A stretch of 64,000 bases of DNA from assembly GCA_010909165.1 (NCBI GenBank), contig MU008160.1, positions 1,488,001 to 1,552,000 of the forward strand. Reading direction: 5' to 3'. Source of the stretch: Anthoceros angustus. Lineage: Eukaryota > Streptophyta > Anthocerotopsida > Anthocerotales > Anthocerotaceae. The position numbers and the translations under genes are program-made. The notes below the pieces were generated by a model, which did no database searches, had not been told where the DNA came from, and saw only the letters and a program-made list of their open reading frames with translations. Shown one piece after another: positions 19,836-32,605 of this stretch (within the stretch, counting starts at the first letter, position 1; the number at the start of each line of letters is the position of its first letter).

Positions 19836-22089
19836 TGACACACATACAAACCCTCTTTCGCTTCCACAAACCGCACATGTACAGAACTAAATCATGATTT
19901 TAGGCAATTTTGATATAAGGCGGTGAGCACTAGCTAGTAGATTTGGAATCTTTATGTGTTTTACGGTAGAAGGCTGAGTCTGGTGTGTGGTGCTGCATGC
20001 CGGGCTCTACCACGGCTTTTACTTACTTGAAAGGGCATGGGCATGTGCTCTACATGAAACTCAACTTAACTAGTTTAAAACTCAATTTGGATCTCGAACT
20101 CATGACTTATGACTCTTAGCCAAGTTTATAACCACTTTACCAACTCTAAGAGATAATAAAACTTTATAATGCATAATAATATATACAAATGCGCCAATAT
20201 GCTAGCACCCTATGCCCTTATGCTCCCCTCCATTAGCTAGGTTTTTTGTGAGCGTCGGTGTGCATCCACATTACCGCTAGGGCTTATAACCACTTATCCT
20301 CGCTAGGGCTTATAACCACTTATCGTGCACCAATGCACATTATGGTGACCTACATTAGACCATATGCTTGCTTGCAAGCACCGGCATCTCGGCTTTGCAC
20401 ATCCATCAATCCTTTGCCATTTTGATATAGAAGAAGGTTCATGCCCTAGATGCATTTCTTTCATGAGTTTGAATCATGACAACCGGCAGATGCCGATGCT
20501 AGCCAAAAAAAGAAGCATTATCGAACTAGTAACCTCAAATTTTATCTTTCATTTCAAACCCTATTACCTATTCCAAACACCGGAAAAATTACATTTAAAA
20601 GGCGGCCTTAAAAATGGCGCTAATCAACTTAAAAACTTAGACTACTCAAACTAGTAACCTCGGATTTTTATCTCTGATTTTAAACCATATTACCTATTCC
20701 CTAAATACTAGAAAAAAATACATTTAATGGGCGCTTGTATATCGGCCTTAAAAAATGGCCAGCTAATCAACTTCAAAACATATACTATATTGTTAAAGGT
20801 TTGAACCCAAGACCTCCTACCCATAGACCTCATATCTCATCGCTTCATCAGCTTCCTTTGTATCAAGTAGAAGCATAAAGTATATGTTGAAATGAGGGTG
20901 CCGGCATGCCAGCACTCATGTGCCCTTATGCTCCCTCATGCCCTTTATCCCCTCAAAGTCCCTCCAAAGGCACTGGCATGCTCGCGCCCTTATCCAGTAT
21001 TCAAATCATAAATGCTTTATCCCCGGCATGCCCACGCCCATGTGTACTTAGGCACCGGACATTTCTAGTGAATCGCACATACCTACTTGTGGACCCACTA
21101 GCGCCGGCATGCCCGCATCCAATTGCCCTATTGCCTCTTGAAACGGTCTACTTCTCCGTTAAGGTCCACTTCGTTAACACGAGCATCATGCCCATGGCAG
21201 CAAGTGCCTATGACTTTTGAACCGTATGAGCACTGAAACCTATTACTCGTGCTGTATATTTTTTATATTTTTCTAATTATATACCTCCAGAACTGGTGAC
21301 CGAACATGGGCATCAAAACAGCATAAACAAGGATGGGCGTCCAACTGTAGAACCTTAAAAGGGTTTCCGCAGGCAAATACCTCGACTCTAATCAATTATG
21401 CGGCCCTAATTTTCAGATTTTTTTGGATGTGCCCAAAATGCTATGTCCAAGGCCCCATCGAAACCCCTTATCTCAGAATAGGCCCAAAAGCCCTTCATGT
21501 ATATTAAGCCCTTCAAATATTATCCTTGCTTATTCCGGAAAGGTGCAAGTGCCCAGCCGGGCTCGTCCATGCATCGCGTTTCACCTCTTTCACGATATGA
21601 TTCCGTCTTTGCCTAGTCCAGCACTGTGGCTTTTCCCTTCTTACCTACAATTGCGCTTTACCCTCGACGGCGACTCCCAGGATTCATCCTCATGGAGTCA
21701 ACGATCGCCACCCACAATGCCATTCGCGTCACTATAGTTAGCAAAAGCAACTACATGGCTTGTAGAGAGCGGTACACTTTTCGTGCATTGCGCGCTCGGG
21801 CCGACTTGCATCTCATCCGTGACCAAGTCTCGATGATGGGCGTGGTCAGACCACGTGAAGCCACCTCAAGGTATCGCCTTCTGTTGCCTTTGAAGCCGGC
21901 CACAGAAGGTCAAGAAATCAGGTTGCAAGCGGATCATCTCTTCATTTCCTTCGCCTTCTATTGAAAGAGTGTTTCCATTGTGCATCAAGTAAGCACTTGA
22001 ATCCATATAAGCACTTCCTCAACAAACAACCTAGCAAAACTAATCTAATATGCAGTATAGGTGCAAACCAATGACAATAGGAGGGTAGC
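19836..22089. other. Non-coding interval, copy B
   Basis: Counterpart of 13619-15929. GGCATGCC palindromes lie near 20900, 21026 and 21106. No gene is seen. Confidence 0.6.
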
Positions 22090-22607
22090 TCGCATCGCCG
22101 TACGAACACACTCCCCACAAGAACAAACGCCAAATTCCTCACACATCGCCTCGGAGTCATAGCTTTGGCCTCCCTCACAACACTCTTGCATTAGCATATC
22201 TAGAGGACAAGCTATGATTTGAGCTTGTCCTCTATGAAAGGGTCTATATACTAGCCCTTGGCATCGGCATATTCTAAGATATCCTATTGCGTTAGCATAT
22301 GCGAAAACATCCTAAGAATACAAGATAATATGCAAGGAATATGCTAAAGCACATTACTAGAACTTAGCCATAGCTATTGCATCCTAAGAATACACTATAA
22401 TATGCAATGAATACGCTAAAGCATATTACTTGAGCTTATCCACTTAGGTATTGCTAACCATGTTTAATTAACAAGAATCCACTCTTAATTAACATAAGTG
22501 ATTTAGATTAATTAACACTACTTATTTACTTAAAGATAAGTAATTAGTGTTAATTAATACTAATCAAACACTAAACCCAAGTGCAAAGATTAGTGTCACG
22601 CATGACA
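22090..22607. repeat. LTR-like repeat (inner member), copy B
   Basis: Reverse complement of 13111-13618; its boundary motif reads TGTCACGCATGACA at 22594-22607. Confidence 0.65.
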
Positions 22608-25540
22608 TGTACTTAAGTGCTTGAATTTATATAAGCACTTCCTCAACAAACAACAAGTATAGTAAACCAATCATATTGTGTCCCCTACAAGGTGATAATA
22701 AACATACCTTTTTTATCTCCATGATGATGTCACCTCATTCGACCTCTTGCTCCCCCACACTCTGGTAAGCACCCAAGTACATGTCCCGTTGAGGCACGTC
22801 TCGCAATAAGGCTTCGTCCAAGATAGCCTCCTCGGGAACCTGCAGCGGTGGTACAAGTGTGTGGAACGTAAAAGTTTGGGCAACCCGCCTAAACGAGCCG
22901 GCTGTGGAACGGACCTGATTTTTTTTGGCTAGAAACGAGTGGGAAGAGACATGCCGAAATTTTTTTCGATTCTCTGAGAGTTGGAGTTGTTAGGTGTCGA
23001 TGGGCAGGTAAAGATGATGCTTAGGGGACAAAAAGCGGGTCAAAATGACTTTTGTGAGGCGTAAGAAGTGGAAGGGGCGGTGGGTCAGACTAGTGAGGTC
23101 GCCACCCCACGGAGAGGTCGGGAGGGGACTCACATGATGGTCATCACCGCGTAGGTCGACAACATCTCGACTAAAAGAGAACTTAGGATAAGGGTATATC
23201 CACTATATATGCCTACCAATAGGGAATGAATAAATAGGATTAATTAGAAGGTAATCAATTAGGGGCTGAAAATAGGACAGGAAAAATAGGCAACTTAGTG
23301 GCTAGGTATTTTAGGAGCTTAATCAAATCTAGGGTTGAGAGGCTTCCGGTGTGCAATCCAAAGAGGCAAAGTGCGCTCAGCACCAACTCTCTCTCTTGAC
23401 GAGACATCTTCACTTCGTGAGGATCAATGGAGCGTAGAGGAAGAGGAAAAGAGAAGGAAGGTCATCGTCGCCATCGCTGGAAAGCGTGAAGGAAGCAGTG
23501 CGTGAAGATTGGGAGGAAGCCCTAGCTCAAGGCGGCAAGAAGAGAAGGAAGAAAAGGAGAAGGAGGTAGAGGAGAGGACGGACCAATTCGGAGCGTGAGA
23601 AGACGGCCTTGCGTGGCTAGGAAGCATCGAGGAAGACGCCGTGAGGCAGACATCGAGGGTGTCCGCCACAGAGGGAGGGCGAGAAGGACACAAGCCCAAG
23701 CTGGCGGCGCCTTGGCCTGGAAGGAGGTGGCGAGCAATTAAGAATCGGAAGCACCAACCGACTAACGTGGAATTGTGTCTCGGTTGGGGTTTCTTGTGAG
23801 GAGAGGCGTTTGAGGCTAAGCCCGAGGTTGCTAGTGTCTGGAATTGGGAAGTAATTTACTCTTGTCTGTTTAGAAAGGGGTTTCTCCACACCCTTTTGCC
23901 TACCGGACTTGACCGGACCCTTTTGCACTTGAAAAATCCGCATTATAATCGGGCTTTTGATATTTCTCTGCAGACATGTTACAACCTTTTGAATAATAAT
24001 TTTTGATACACGTTATTTGAGATGTAGATTGCAAAGTGGCAAAACCTAAAGTCCCATTCTCGTTCGGCTTTTTTCAAAGACACAAAATTGCGCAAACTTA
24101 TCGCGCCCATCTAAGCAGTCTCAACATCGGCAATCATTGCGGTGTTGACGTACTAAATATTTAGAGTTTTAGGGCTTGCTTTAATTCTAGTCCATCAAAC
24201 TTGTTTCGCACCTACCTCATTCATACTAGTCAATCCTATGACTATACTCTCCAGAATTTTCAGGACTTTGTTCCTTAGACATTGGGACAATAATATCTTC
24301 TTTGGCCGATGCTCTTGATCCACGTCTAGTGCGAGAATGAGAGTGGCATGAGTGCACTTGGGCCCAGCGTCTCAAGATTCAAAAGATGCAAAGGTTCTCA
24401 CTACTAGTTCAAAGTTTTAACTACTAGAAAAAGATGAGGGTTAAGTAAAGATAAGAACATATCCACACTAGGGTGCTGCACAAAAGGTTGAAAAGCGTCG
24501 AAAGGAACCCTTTAAAACAACAAAATATCAAAAAAATACAAAAAATGCAAAATTTGTCAAAATTTTAGAGCAAGTCACACTTGCCTCAAAAACTGGACTT
24601 TTGTAATTTTTAAGGGTTTTAAGTTTTAAGACTTTTGCTCTTTTTCTTTGGATGAACCCAATGCGGAATGCACTAGGAGGCATGAACCATTTGGGTTCAT
24701 GCTCCCTTCTTGACCTTGGGTGCGTGTGCTTGTGTGCACACTTGCGCCTCCTTGCCCAGTGCGGCGCACAAGTCACTGGGCACATCCTGCCACAGTGCGC
24801 GCACTGCCACGGTGCCGCGCGCTGCCACCTGGTGCGCGCTGGGTGCGCGCACCTCCTCCTGGTGTGCACATCCGGGCCCCTGCCGTGGTGCGCCGCCACG
24901 GTGCATGCACTTGTTCACCAGTGGGCCCCTAGCATGTTTGATGATAACCCGGTACTAGGTCACACGAAAGAGCGGAAACACCGTAAAGAATAAAAGGGAT
25001 AGGGTGTTCTTTCGCATTAGGGCATAGGATAGGTATATAAGAGTGGTCTAGGTGAACCTCCGCCGATGTACTACTTGTTATTTTGTCGGGAGTTCGGCAC
25101 ATCCTCGGACCGCCAAAGGACATGCTTCCCATTAGAAGATCATTTTCGCGTTCTTTTTGCAGTGCATGCACAAGTTTGCACATAAGCGTTGTTTAGGCGC
25201 ACTTATGCGCCTAGGCCCTCTGGTATATAAAACATACAAAACCACACAAAATCACGAAACTACGGACATGGCGAAATTATGGAACAATGAGGTCACTGGC
25301 CCTTCATCACACCGACTAAATCGCCATGAACACGAGTATAAAGGCGCCCGGCGTGTAAATGACTCGACGAAGTGGTGGGCCAGAATGCGAAACCGATGGA
25401 TGAACACCTACAAAACCAACAAAACCAAACCAACTTCTTCCGGCAAAATAGGGTTGGGATTTTTCCAAAACCCCTTTGACAGGAGAAACCCTTTTGAACA
25501 GACAGTTTCCTTGGAAGCGCTTGGAGAGCGAGAAGGCGCC
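22608..25540. other. Non-coding repeat interval, copy B
   Basis: Counterpart of 10158-13110, including the GC-rich GTGCGC block (24720-24920). Long frames through that block are composition artefacts. No gene is supported. Confidence 0.6.
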
Positions 25541-26390
25541 ATGACTCGGAAACTAAGGGCAAGGCGGGCGCCAAGGGCTCGACTCGGAGGAGGAAAAGGC
25601 AAGAAGGCAGCAGCCGGAGGCAGCGAGGAGATTTCGAGATGCCCCAATTTACATGTTTGTGGCAACTCAATCCCGAGACTTGGTGGATTTCGCAATGGGC
25701 GTAAGAGGAGAACATCCAATTGAGATGGGTGTATGGGCGTAATAGGCCTACACCAATTTGGAGTTGATTGAGGAGTGTTACATCAACCTCCATCAATCGA
25801 GGCGCCCTCCGCCTATCGGAGAGGGAATGCTCGGCCCGGCCGTTGTTGTTGGGCCTCAAGCATTCACCAGTGTGGAGCCGGGAGGACCGAGGAGAGCTCG
25901 AGAATCGCTCTCCTCGAGAGGACGAAACGGAGGGAAGAGGATTTCCATTTGAAATTCCACATGAGGTCCTCGATATGATGGATGGAGGAGTGAAGGCCCA
26001 CGTCAGAACGGCAGGTGGACAACATCAAGGAACTCAAGTGGAGGCTCTTTTGCCAAAATTGTCTTGGGATTGGTGAATTACCAACGCAACTCCTATTTCG
26101 GCACCAATTTCCTTCAATTCTTGTGGAAGATTTCGAGAGCCAAGCCGGATTGGGGAACTATCATGTATGAGGCCTACATCCACCAGGAGAAACTCCTCCG
26201 GCCGAATACCGTGGATGAGGAGGGGGCAAGGCCATGCTACTTCAGACATCAGTGCGGACACCACGTCCCGTGTGTTGTGAAGAATCCACACTTACCACGG
26301 TGGTGTCCCGTGTGTTGTGAAGAATCCATACTTACCGCGTACAAACACTACACGCCGTTACAGACGGGGGCATGACTTGGCGGGAGGCGA
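25541..26390 (+). pseudogene. Plant-transposon gag-like domain, copy B
   Basis: The ATG at 25541 begins a Lys/Arg-rich N-terminus. Later pieces (LIEECYINLHQS, GLVNYQRNSYF, YEAYIHQEKLLRPNT) match copies A and C but lie in different frames. This copy preserves the segment near 26064-26375 well. Confidence 0.5.
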
Positions 26391-26399
26391 GCCGACACC

Positions 26400-27060
26400 C
26401 GTAGGGTGATCCATGTTGCAGGTTGAACACGCCGGAGAACATCCTTCATGTTTTCAAGGCCGGCCAAGGTCTCAGACTTGTCCCTCACAATTATTTTCTC
26501 CTTTAAGCGGTCGAAACACCCTCGGGAATACTTAGTTTTGTCAAGCACGAATTATGAATCTTGTACAAAGTCTCATGAACACTCTCGTCAAGCCCTCCAC
26601 TGTTCATGACCATGCAAAGGACCTTGGTGTTGCCCAAATCCAAGAGTGCCTCCTCCCCATCTTTTGACCAGCAGCCTCCTCGCAGCACAAGCTTCCAACT
26701 CTTGCAATTTTTCCACGGACCTCATCCATGACAACCTTTGGTGCCCATGGCTCAATTACACATGGGCGGCTTCTTGATTCTTTCTTACCGCCTAGTAATC
26801 GGTTGGACCGCCTCTCCCTTCTTGCCGCCTCCTCTTCTACCTTCTTTGCGAGGTCCGTCCTTCTTCATGGCCTTCAGGCTTCCACAGGCTCCCAGTGCAT
26901 CGCAGAGGGTGCCATGGTTTGTGGCACTTGGGTTCCTAATCGAGAAGAAGCTTGGCGTGTGAATTGGTCCTGTACTATTTAGGTTGAGAAGAGGAAGCGG
27001 GATAAGGCGGATCGTTGGAGAAGAAATTACAGTTGTGGAAGTCCCTTGGAGATTATACAA
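26400..27060 (-). pseudogene. Gag-like coiled-coil fragment 2, copy B
   Basis: Mirror of 8711-9352. LKEKIIVRDK and GLENMKDVLRRVQ are still readable, with several frameshifts. Confidence 0.45.
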
Positions 27061-27109
27061 GCGATTCTTCGCAACTTGTTGTGGTGGCGGTGATGGCGGA
27101 GCGGAGGTT

Positions 27110-27580
27110 GATTTGGAAGAGTGTTCTACTCACATCGGGAGCCAGGAAACACCACAAGGCGTTCCTCATAGCAATCTGGAGCTCTCCGAGTTGGGAAGGC
27201 ACGTCGTCCCTCTATGTCGACAAGTGGAGTGCATGATCCCCAAGAGGTATCCATCATGTCCATTAGTGACATCCTCAAAATGCCTCTTGATCTCATCTTC
27301 ACCTCCAATAGCCTCCTTTAGTCCAACCTGTAGTTCGACACATCGGCGTTCATATCTAGTTGACAATTCCATATCCAGTGCGGCACCAATGCTCCCCAAT
27401 TTTTCGAATGTCGTATTCTTGCAGGCCGCATTCACTTTTGCAAATCTATCCAACCTAGCGCCGGCGCCCAGTTCTTGTCCATCTTGGTTGCACAGAGGCG
27501 CTTGACACACCACCGGAATTATCGCCCGATCTCCCGCCCGCACGAGCCTTCACCGTTCTAGTGACATGGTGTCCTCAACT
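27110..27580 (-). pseudogene. Gag-like fragment 1, copy B
   Basis: Mirror of 8041-8515. Readable pieces include LDRFAKVNAA and VGLKEAIGGEDE, with frame changes. Confidence 0.45.
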
Positions 27581-28939
27581 TGACCTGAACCCACCACATT
27601 CCTCGTGACACTTAAATGGTAATACACATGTAGCAACAGCGAAGGAAAGTAGCGTGAAAGGAGCATTTCACCTTTACAGTCAGTTAATAGTCCAAGCGTA
27701 AATGAGCGGTGCCACCACCTCCCATGATGACGATGCGGAAAGACAAACAACCACAAGCACACAAATCGGTCATGTGCTCGCTTTGTCTGAGGAAAATGAG
27801 CGCAGAGATAGCCGTCAAACTCAATACTAACTAGAAAGAAAGGGGATAGAACAATTGATGGGTTTCCGAATTTGTTTCCCTCCCTCACGGCCAGCTTCCC
27901 TCCCTCACGGACGGCTTCCTCCCTCACCTATGTAAAGAATCTTAGCTTGTTGTCAAACTGTCGGGATTGGTGCAGGAGTATGTAAACGCGTTGAGCACAA
28001 GTTAAGAGCCTTATAGTGAACCAGCCACAGTCTCCACAAACCAAAGCGGGCTTCAAGCAAGTATGCACCTCACGGTGAGCAATAGTCGCACGCCCCTCCC
28101 TCACACACGCCACACAAAACCTCTCAAGATGCTTGCTATCGCGTTCGCCCAGCACCGCCTTTGGCCGCACCACAAAGCTCCTCGTTCGGGAAAGCACCGA
28201 CGTGGCCAAACAGCAGCCGCACAAAGCCATCGCCTCGCACCGCAAGCTCCCAAACCCGTAAGAACCTAGTTCACTCAGCGACTTAGCATAGTCCGCCCTT
28301 ATCACGCCCTATTGCCCTTGTCGACCTTAGCTCTAGCGAAGCCATGTAGGGACTCCCATGGCCACCGTCCTCATCGCCTGGTCCAAGTTTGAGCTCAGAT
28401 TCGGTGTGATGCATGCACGAATGTGAGTCTCAACAGGAGCACGGCCCGATGGAAGTGGATAACCTTATTATCACCCTAAAGGTCAACAAATCCTCGTTTC
28501 CGCCTCGCTTCATCATTTGGTCACTTACGAGTTTGGATAATAAATTGTTCCTATAGCGAGACTTAATGCGCTAATATATCAAATAAATTAATTTTATCCC
28601 TAAAATTTTAGCCCTTCAATATATCTCATGAGTTAAAACAGAGCCCTAAAATATGTCAAAAAAATGGGCATAATTTCAATTATTAAAATCTGACGTAATG
28701 CAAAACACCACTTAGAGGGCTGCTTCCTAAATTAGTGTCACCTTACCATGCTCACACCCTCCTCCTCTCCTTGGACTTGGGGCTTTGCACACTTAGAGGT
28801 CCTTGCCTACTGCTTAAAGCGCTAGCGTCGCCTAAGCTCGCTTCTGGCACACCCGACACGCCAGCATCGCCCAACTAAGCTTAGCAATCTTATCAATTCT
28901 ATGCTATCTAGCGTGCACACGGATCATGATAGAAGTGGT
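27581..28939. other. Non-coding interval, copy B
   Basis: Counterpart of 6591-8040. No gene is supported. The frame at 27928-28305 is a diverged echo of 7251-7463 and is not conserved. Confidence 0.55.
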
Positions 28940-29366
28940 AACGTTGTATGGCACAAACACATTCTCCCCACGAACAACGCAAATTCCTCACATCGCTTCT
29001 GCCATAGCTTTGGCCTCCTCACAACACTCTTGCGTTGTATATTTGGGGGACAAGCGATCCGAGCTGTCCTCTAAAGGGTCTATATACTAGCCTTGGCATT
29101 TGGTATATTCTAAGATATCCTATTGACATCGATATGGAATATTCTAAGAATACACTATAATGCAAGGAATATCTTTGAGCATTTTTCTAGAGCTTATCCA
29201 CTTAGCTATTGCTAACCATGTTTAATTAATACTAATCAATATTTGATTAACATAAGTGCTTTAGATTAATTAATGCTAATTATTAACTTAAAGATAAGTA
29301 ACTACATTAATTAATGCTAATCAAACACTAAACCCAAGTGCAAAATTAGTGTCACATGGCATGACA
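28940..29366. repeat. LTR-like repeat (outer member), copy B
   Basis: Reverse complement of 6155-6590, ending ..gtgtcacatggcatgaca at 29366. Confidence 0.65.
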
Positions 29367-29369
29367 GAT

Positions 29370-30165
29370 CGAAAATTGTGACTCCAAGGTAAGTATAAGA
29401 GTGAACCATTTCCACCTCCTCTTCTTGATAGTAGAATTTACTCATGTCGTTGTAGTCCCTAGAATTGTAACTCATGATCTTGTCTTGAAGATTAACACCC
29501 TAGGCATTGCAAAAGTCAGAGCACATCACGCTTCAGCCATATAGGAGAAAAGGACAATATCATTAGCATAAAGTAGGATCGGAATACTGTTAAGGAATAA
29601 TCAGGCTCGCACCGCTATCACCTGTTGCAAGAAGCCACTCCTCAAGTTCATCAATATAGAAATCAAAGAGATTAGAAGATAATGGGTCACCCTCTCACGT
29701 CAAGCTCGATGAGAATCTGGTGAGCAGCCACGCCAGGAGTCTTCATGAGTATCACCTCTCTCACGTCAAGCTCGATGAGAATCTGGTGAGCAGCCAGGCC
29801 AGGAGTCTTCAGAGTATCACCCTCTCTCACGTCAAGCTCGATGAGAATCTGGTGAGCAGCCAGGCCAGAGAGTCTTCATGAGTACAGACACAAGAATACA
29901 AAGAATGGCAGCATGCTAGAGCTTTGAGGCATATTCAAAGAATTCAACCTATCAAAGAGCTTGTCCCAAGGCACAGAGTTGAAGAGTATGTTGAAGTCTA
30001 CAAAACAACAATAGACATGTTTCTTTTGAAATCGAGCCTCGTCGACAATAGTCCTGTGAACACCGAGACAATTCGACTGTCCATGATTGATCGCAGTCCA
30101 AACTACTCCTCCATTGTGAGCCTCAAAACCGCAGGCCGTATGTCAAAATCCAATGCTTGATGATA
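29370..30165 (-). pseudogene. LINE-type RT fragment with three tandem repeats, copy B
   Basis: Mirror of 5360-6150, including the three ~67 bp units at about 29695-29890. The RT block is interrupted by the same stops as copy A. Confidence 0.8.
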
Positions 30166-30169
30166 GCGT

Positions 30170-30680
30170 CTAGAGCAGGAGATTGCAAGTGCCTCTCCAC
30201 ATCTTCAAGGGTGATGCTTCCGGAGGATCCTCTGCAGAAGTAGGAGCTATGAGTACAACCGGTGTGCATTCTTCCACTGCAGTCCACTACATTTTCCCGT
30301 CTTAACAAAACAATGTTCCTCAACATGTTATGACATACCGTACCTGGTTCCACGCGAGTGTCGACCACAACAAGGTACAAGGTAACTCGCTCAAGCATCT
30401 GAGGGGCCGTTGCTGCTTCTCTCCAGTTTCATGGTCTCTGGATCATCGTCATAGTCGTCATTGTTTGGGAAGACTCTTTCGGACCTGAACAACTCCTTGA
30501 AATGAGATGTAGTTCTCCTCAGACAGAAAGACAGAAAGAAAGAAAGTACTTAAGAAGAGAGCCAGATTTGCAACAGGCCTGTCTCTCCCTCCACTTGCCT
30601 GACAAGCGTGTTGTCGTGACCCGATTCCTCCGGGAAGTAGATAGACGGGTGCCTTCAGTGGTCCAGAAACAAAATGTAGA
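30170..30680 (-). pseudogene. RPW8-like gene 3' fragment, copy B
   Basis: Reverse complement of about 4823-5330. It lacks the RPW8 domain and everything upstream of the junction. Small losses (for example gggtgcc against ggggtgcc) add frameshifts. Confidence 0.75.
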
Positions 30681-30700
30681 AGACACGCATACCCGGCAGT
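30661..30700. other. Inverted junction between copies B and C
   Basis: Minus-oriented sequence (gtccagaaacaaaatgtaga) stops at 30680, and plus-oriented sequence equivalent to 4650 onward starts at 30681. The bases aga fit both sides, giving a 3-base microhomology. About 175 bases of copy C beyond the junction have no partner in B and would form the loop of the inverted repeat. Confidence 0.88.
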
Positions 30701-31337
30701 TTCACGTTCCTGGAGAGAGTTTAGGTTCTGGATCTGCCGATCAGGAGGAAGAGGCCAACCATCGAGGTAAGGTTGTGAAGGGAGGTATCGAAGTGAACAA
30801 TGCCACAAAGCTCCGACTCACCATGGAACCTAAATTTGGAGGAGACTGGTTCTTCTACATTTTGTTTCTGGACCACTTCGAAGGCACCCCGTCTATCTAC
30901 TTCCCGGAGGAATCGGGTCACGACAACACGCTTGTCAGGCAAGTGGAGGGGAGAGACAGGCCTGTTTGCAAATCTGGCTCTCTTCTTAAGTACTTTCTTT
31001 CTTTCTGTCTTTCTGTCTGAGGAGAACTACATCTCATTTCAAGGAGTTGTTCAGGTCCGAAAGAGTCTTCCCAAACAATGACGACTATGACGATGATCCA
31101 GAGACCATGAAACTGGAGAGAAGCAGCAACGGCCCCTCAGATGCTTGCGAGCGAGTTACCTTGTACCTTGTTGTGGTCGACACTCGCGTGGAACCAGGTA
31201 CGGTATGTCATAACATGTTGAGGAACATTGTTTTGTTAAGACGGGAAAATGTAGTGGACTGCAGTGGAAGAATGCACACCGGTTGTACTCATAGCTCCTA
31301 CTTCTGCAGAGGATCCCTCCGGAAGCATCACCCTTGA
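30681..31337 (+). pseudogene. RPW8-like gene 3' fragment, copy C (no RPW8 domain)
   Basis: It matches 4650-5300 and keeps the same putative intron. The following exon has an open frame (31047-31337) with an Asp-rich stretch (NNDDYDDDPET) that is frameshifted in copy A. Having lost its N-terminal domain at the junction, it is presumably not expressed as an effector. Confidence 0.7.
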
Positions 31338-31389
31338 AGATGTGGAGGCACTTGCAATCTCCTGCTCTAGACGCTATCATCAAGCATTG

Positions 31390-32190
31390 GATTTTGACAT
31401 ACGGCCTCCGCGGTTTTGAGGCTCACAATGGAGGAGTAGTTTGGACTGCGATCAATCATGGACAGTCAATTGTCTCGGTGTTCACAGGACTATTGTCGAC
31501 GAGGCTCGATTTCAAAAGAAACATGTCTATTGTTGTTTTGTAGACTTCAACATACTCTTCAACTCTGTGCCTTGGGACAAGCTCTTTGATAGGTTGAATT
31601 CTTTGAATATGCCTCCAAAGCTCTAGCATGCTGCCATTCTTTTGTATTCTTGTGTCTGTACTCGTATGAAGACTCTCTGGCCTGGCTGCTCACCAGATTC
31701 TCATCGAGCTTGACGTGAGAGAGGGTGATACTCGTATGAAGACTCCCTGGCCTGGCTGCTCACCAGATTCTCATCGAGCTTGACGTGAGAGAGGGTGATA
31801 CTCGTATGAAGACTCCCTGGCGTGGCTGCTCACCAGATTCTCATCGAGCTTGACGTGAGAGAGGGTGACCCATTATCTTCTAATCTCTTTGATTTCTATA
31901 TTGATGAACTTGAGGAGTGGCTTCTTGCAACAGGTGATAGCGGTGCGAGCCCGATTATTCCTTAACAGTATTCCGATCCTACTTTATGCTAATGATATTG
32001 TCCTTTTCTCCTATATGGCTGAAGCGTGATGTGCTCTCTGACTTTTGCAATGCCTAGGGTGTTAATCTTCAAGACAAAGATCATGAGTTACAATTCTAGG
32101 GACTACAACGACATGAGTAAATTCTACTATCAAGAAGAGGAGGTGGAAATGGTTCACTCTTATACTTACCTTGAGTCACAATTTTCGATC
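31390..32190 (+). pseudogene. LINE-type RT fragment, copy C
   Basis: The best-kept copy of this relic: FVDFNILFNSVPWDKLFDRL at 31534-31593, GDPLSSNLFDFYIDELEEWL after the tandem repeats, then the altered catalytic box YANDIVLFS and a terminal part with MVHSYTYL. Stops remain. Confidence 0.82.
31659..31868 (+). repeat. Three tandem 70 bp repeats inside the RT fragment (copy C)
   Basis: Units start at 31659, 31729 and 31799 with an exact 70 bp period and only a few base differences. They interrupt the RT reading frame just before GDPLS. Confidence 0.95.
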
Positions 32191-32605
32191 TGTCATGCCA
32201 TGACACTAATTTTTGCACTTGGGTTTAGTGTTTGATTAGCATTAATTAATGTAGTTACTTATCTTTAAGTTAATAATTAGCATTAATTAATCTAAAGCAC
32301 TTATGTTAATCAAATATTGATTAGTATTAATTAAACATGGTTAGCAATAGCTAAGTGGATAAGCTCTAGAAAAATGCTTCAGCATATTCCTTGCATTATA
32401 GTGTATTCTTAGAATATTTCCGGCATATGCTGATGTCAATAGGATATCTTAGGAATATCAATTTGAGTATATATAGGCCTTTAATGAGGACAGGATGTGC
32501 TTGTCCACAAATATCTCTGATCTGAGTGTTGTGAGGAGGCGAAGGCATGGCTCGGGCGATGTGTGTGAATTTTTGCGTTGTTCGTGGGAGAATGTGTAGC
32601 GTGCA
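32191..32605. repeat. LTR-like repeat, left member, copy C
   Basis: It starts tgtcatgccatgacactaat. It pairs with 39246-39770 in direct orientation. The true LTR may extend right to about 33140, next to the PBS-like motif, but the right member does not match that far. Confidence 0.6.

Larger units (their letters stand above)
17875..30680 (-). repeat. Copy B of the ~13 kb unit (inverted)
   Basis: Reverse complement of copy A from the CHAT 5' fragment back to the 3' part of the RPW8-like gene (equivalent of about 4823). It ends at the junction with copy C at ~30681. It shares many small changes with A against C, but keeps C-like bases at some sites (for example around 19170-19200). Confidence 0.92.
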
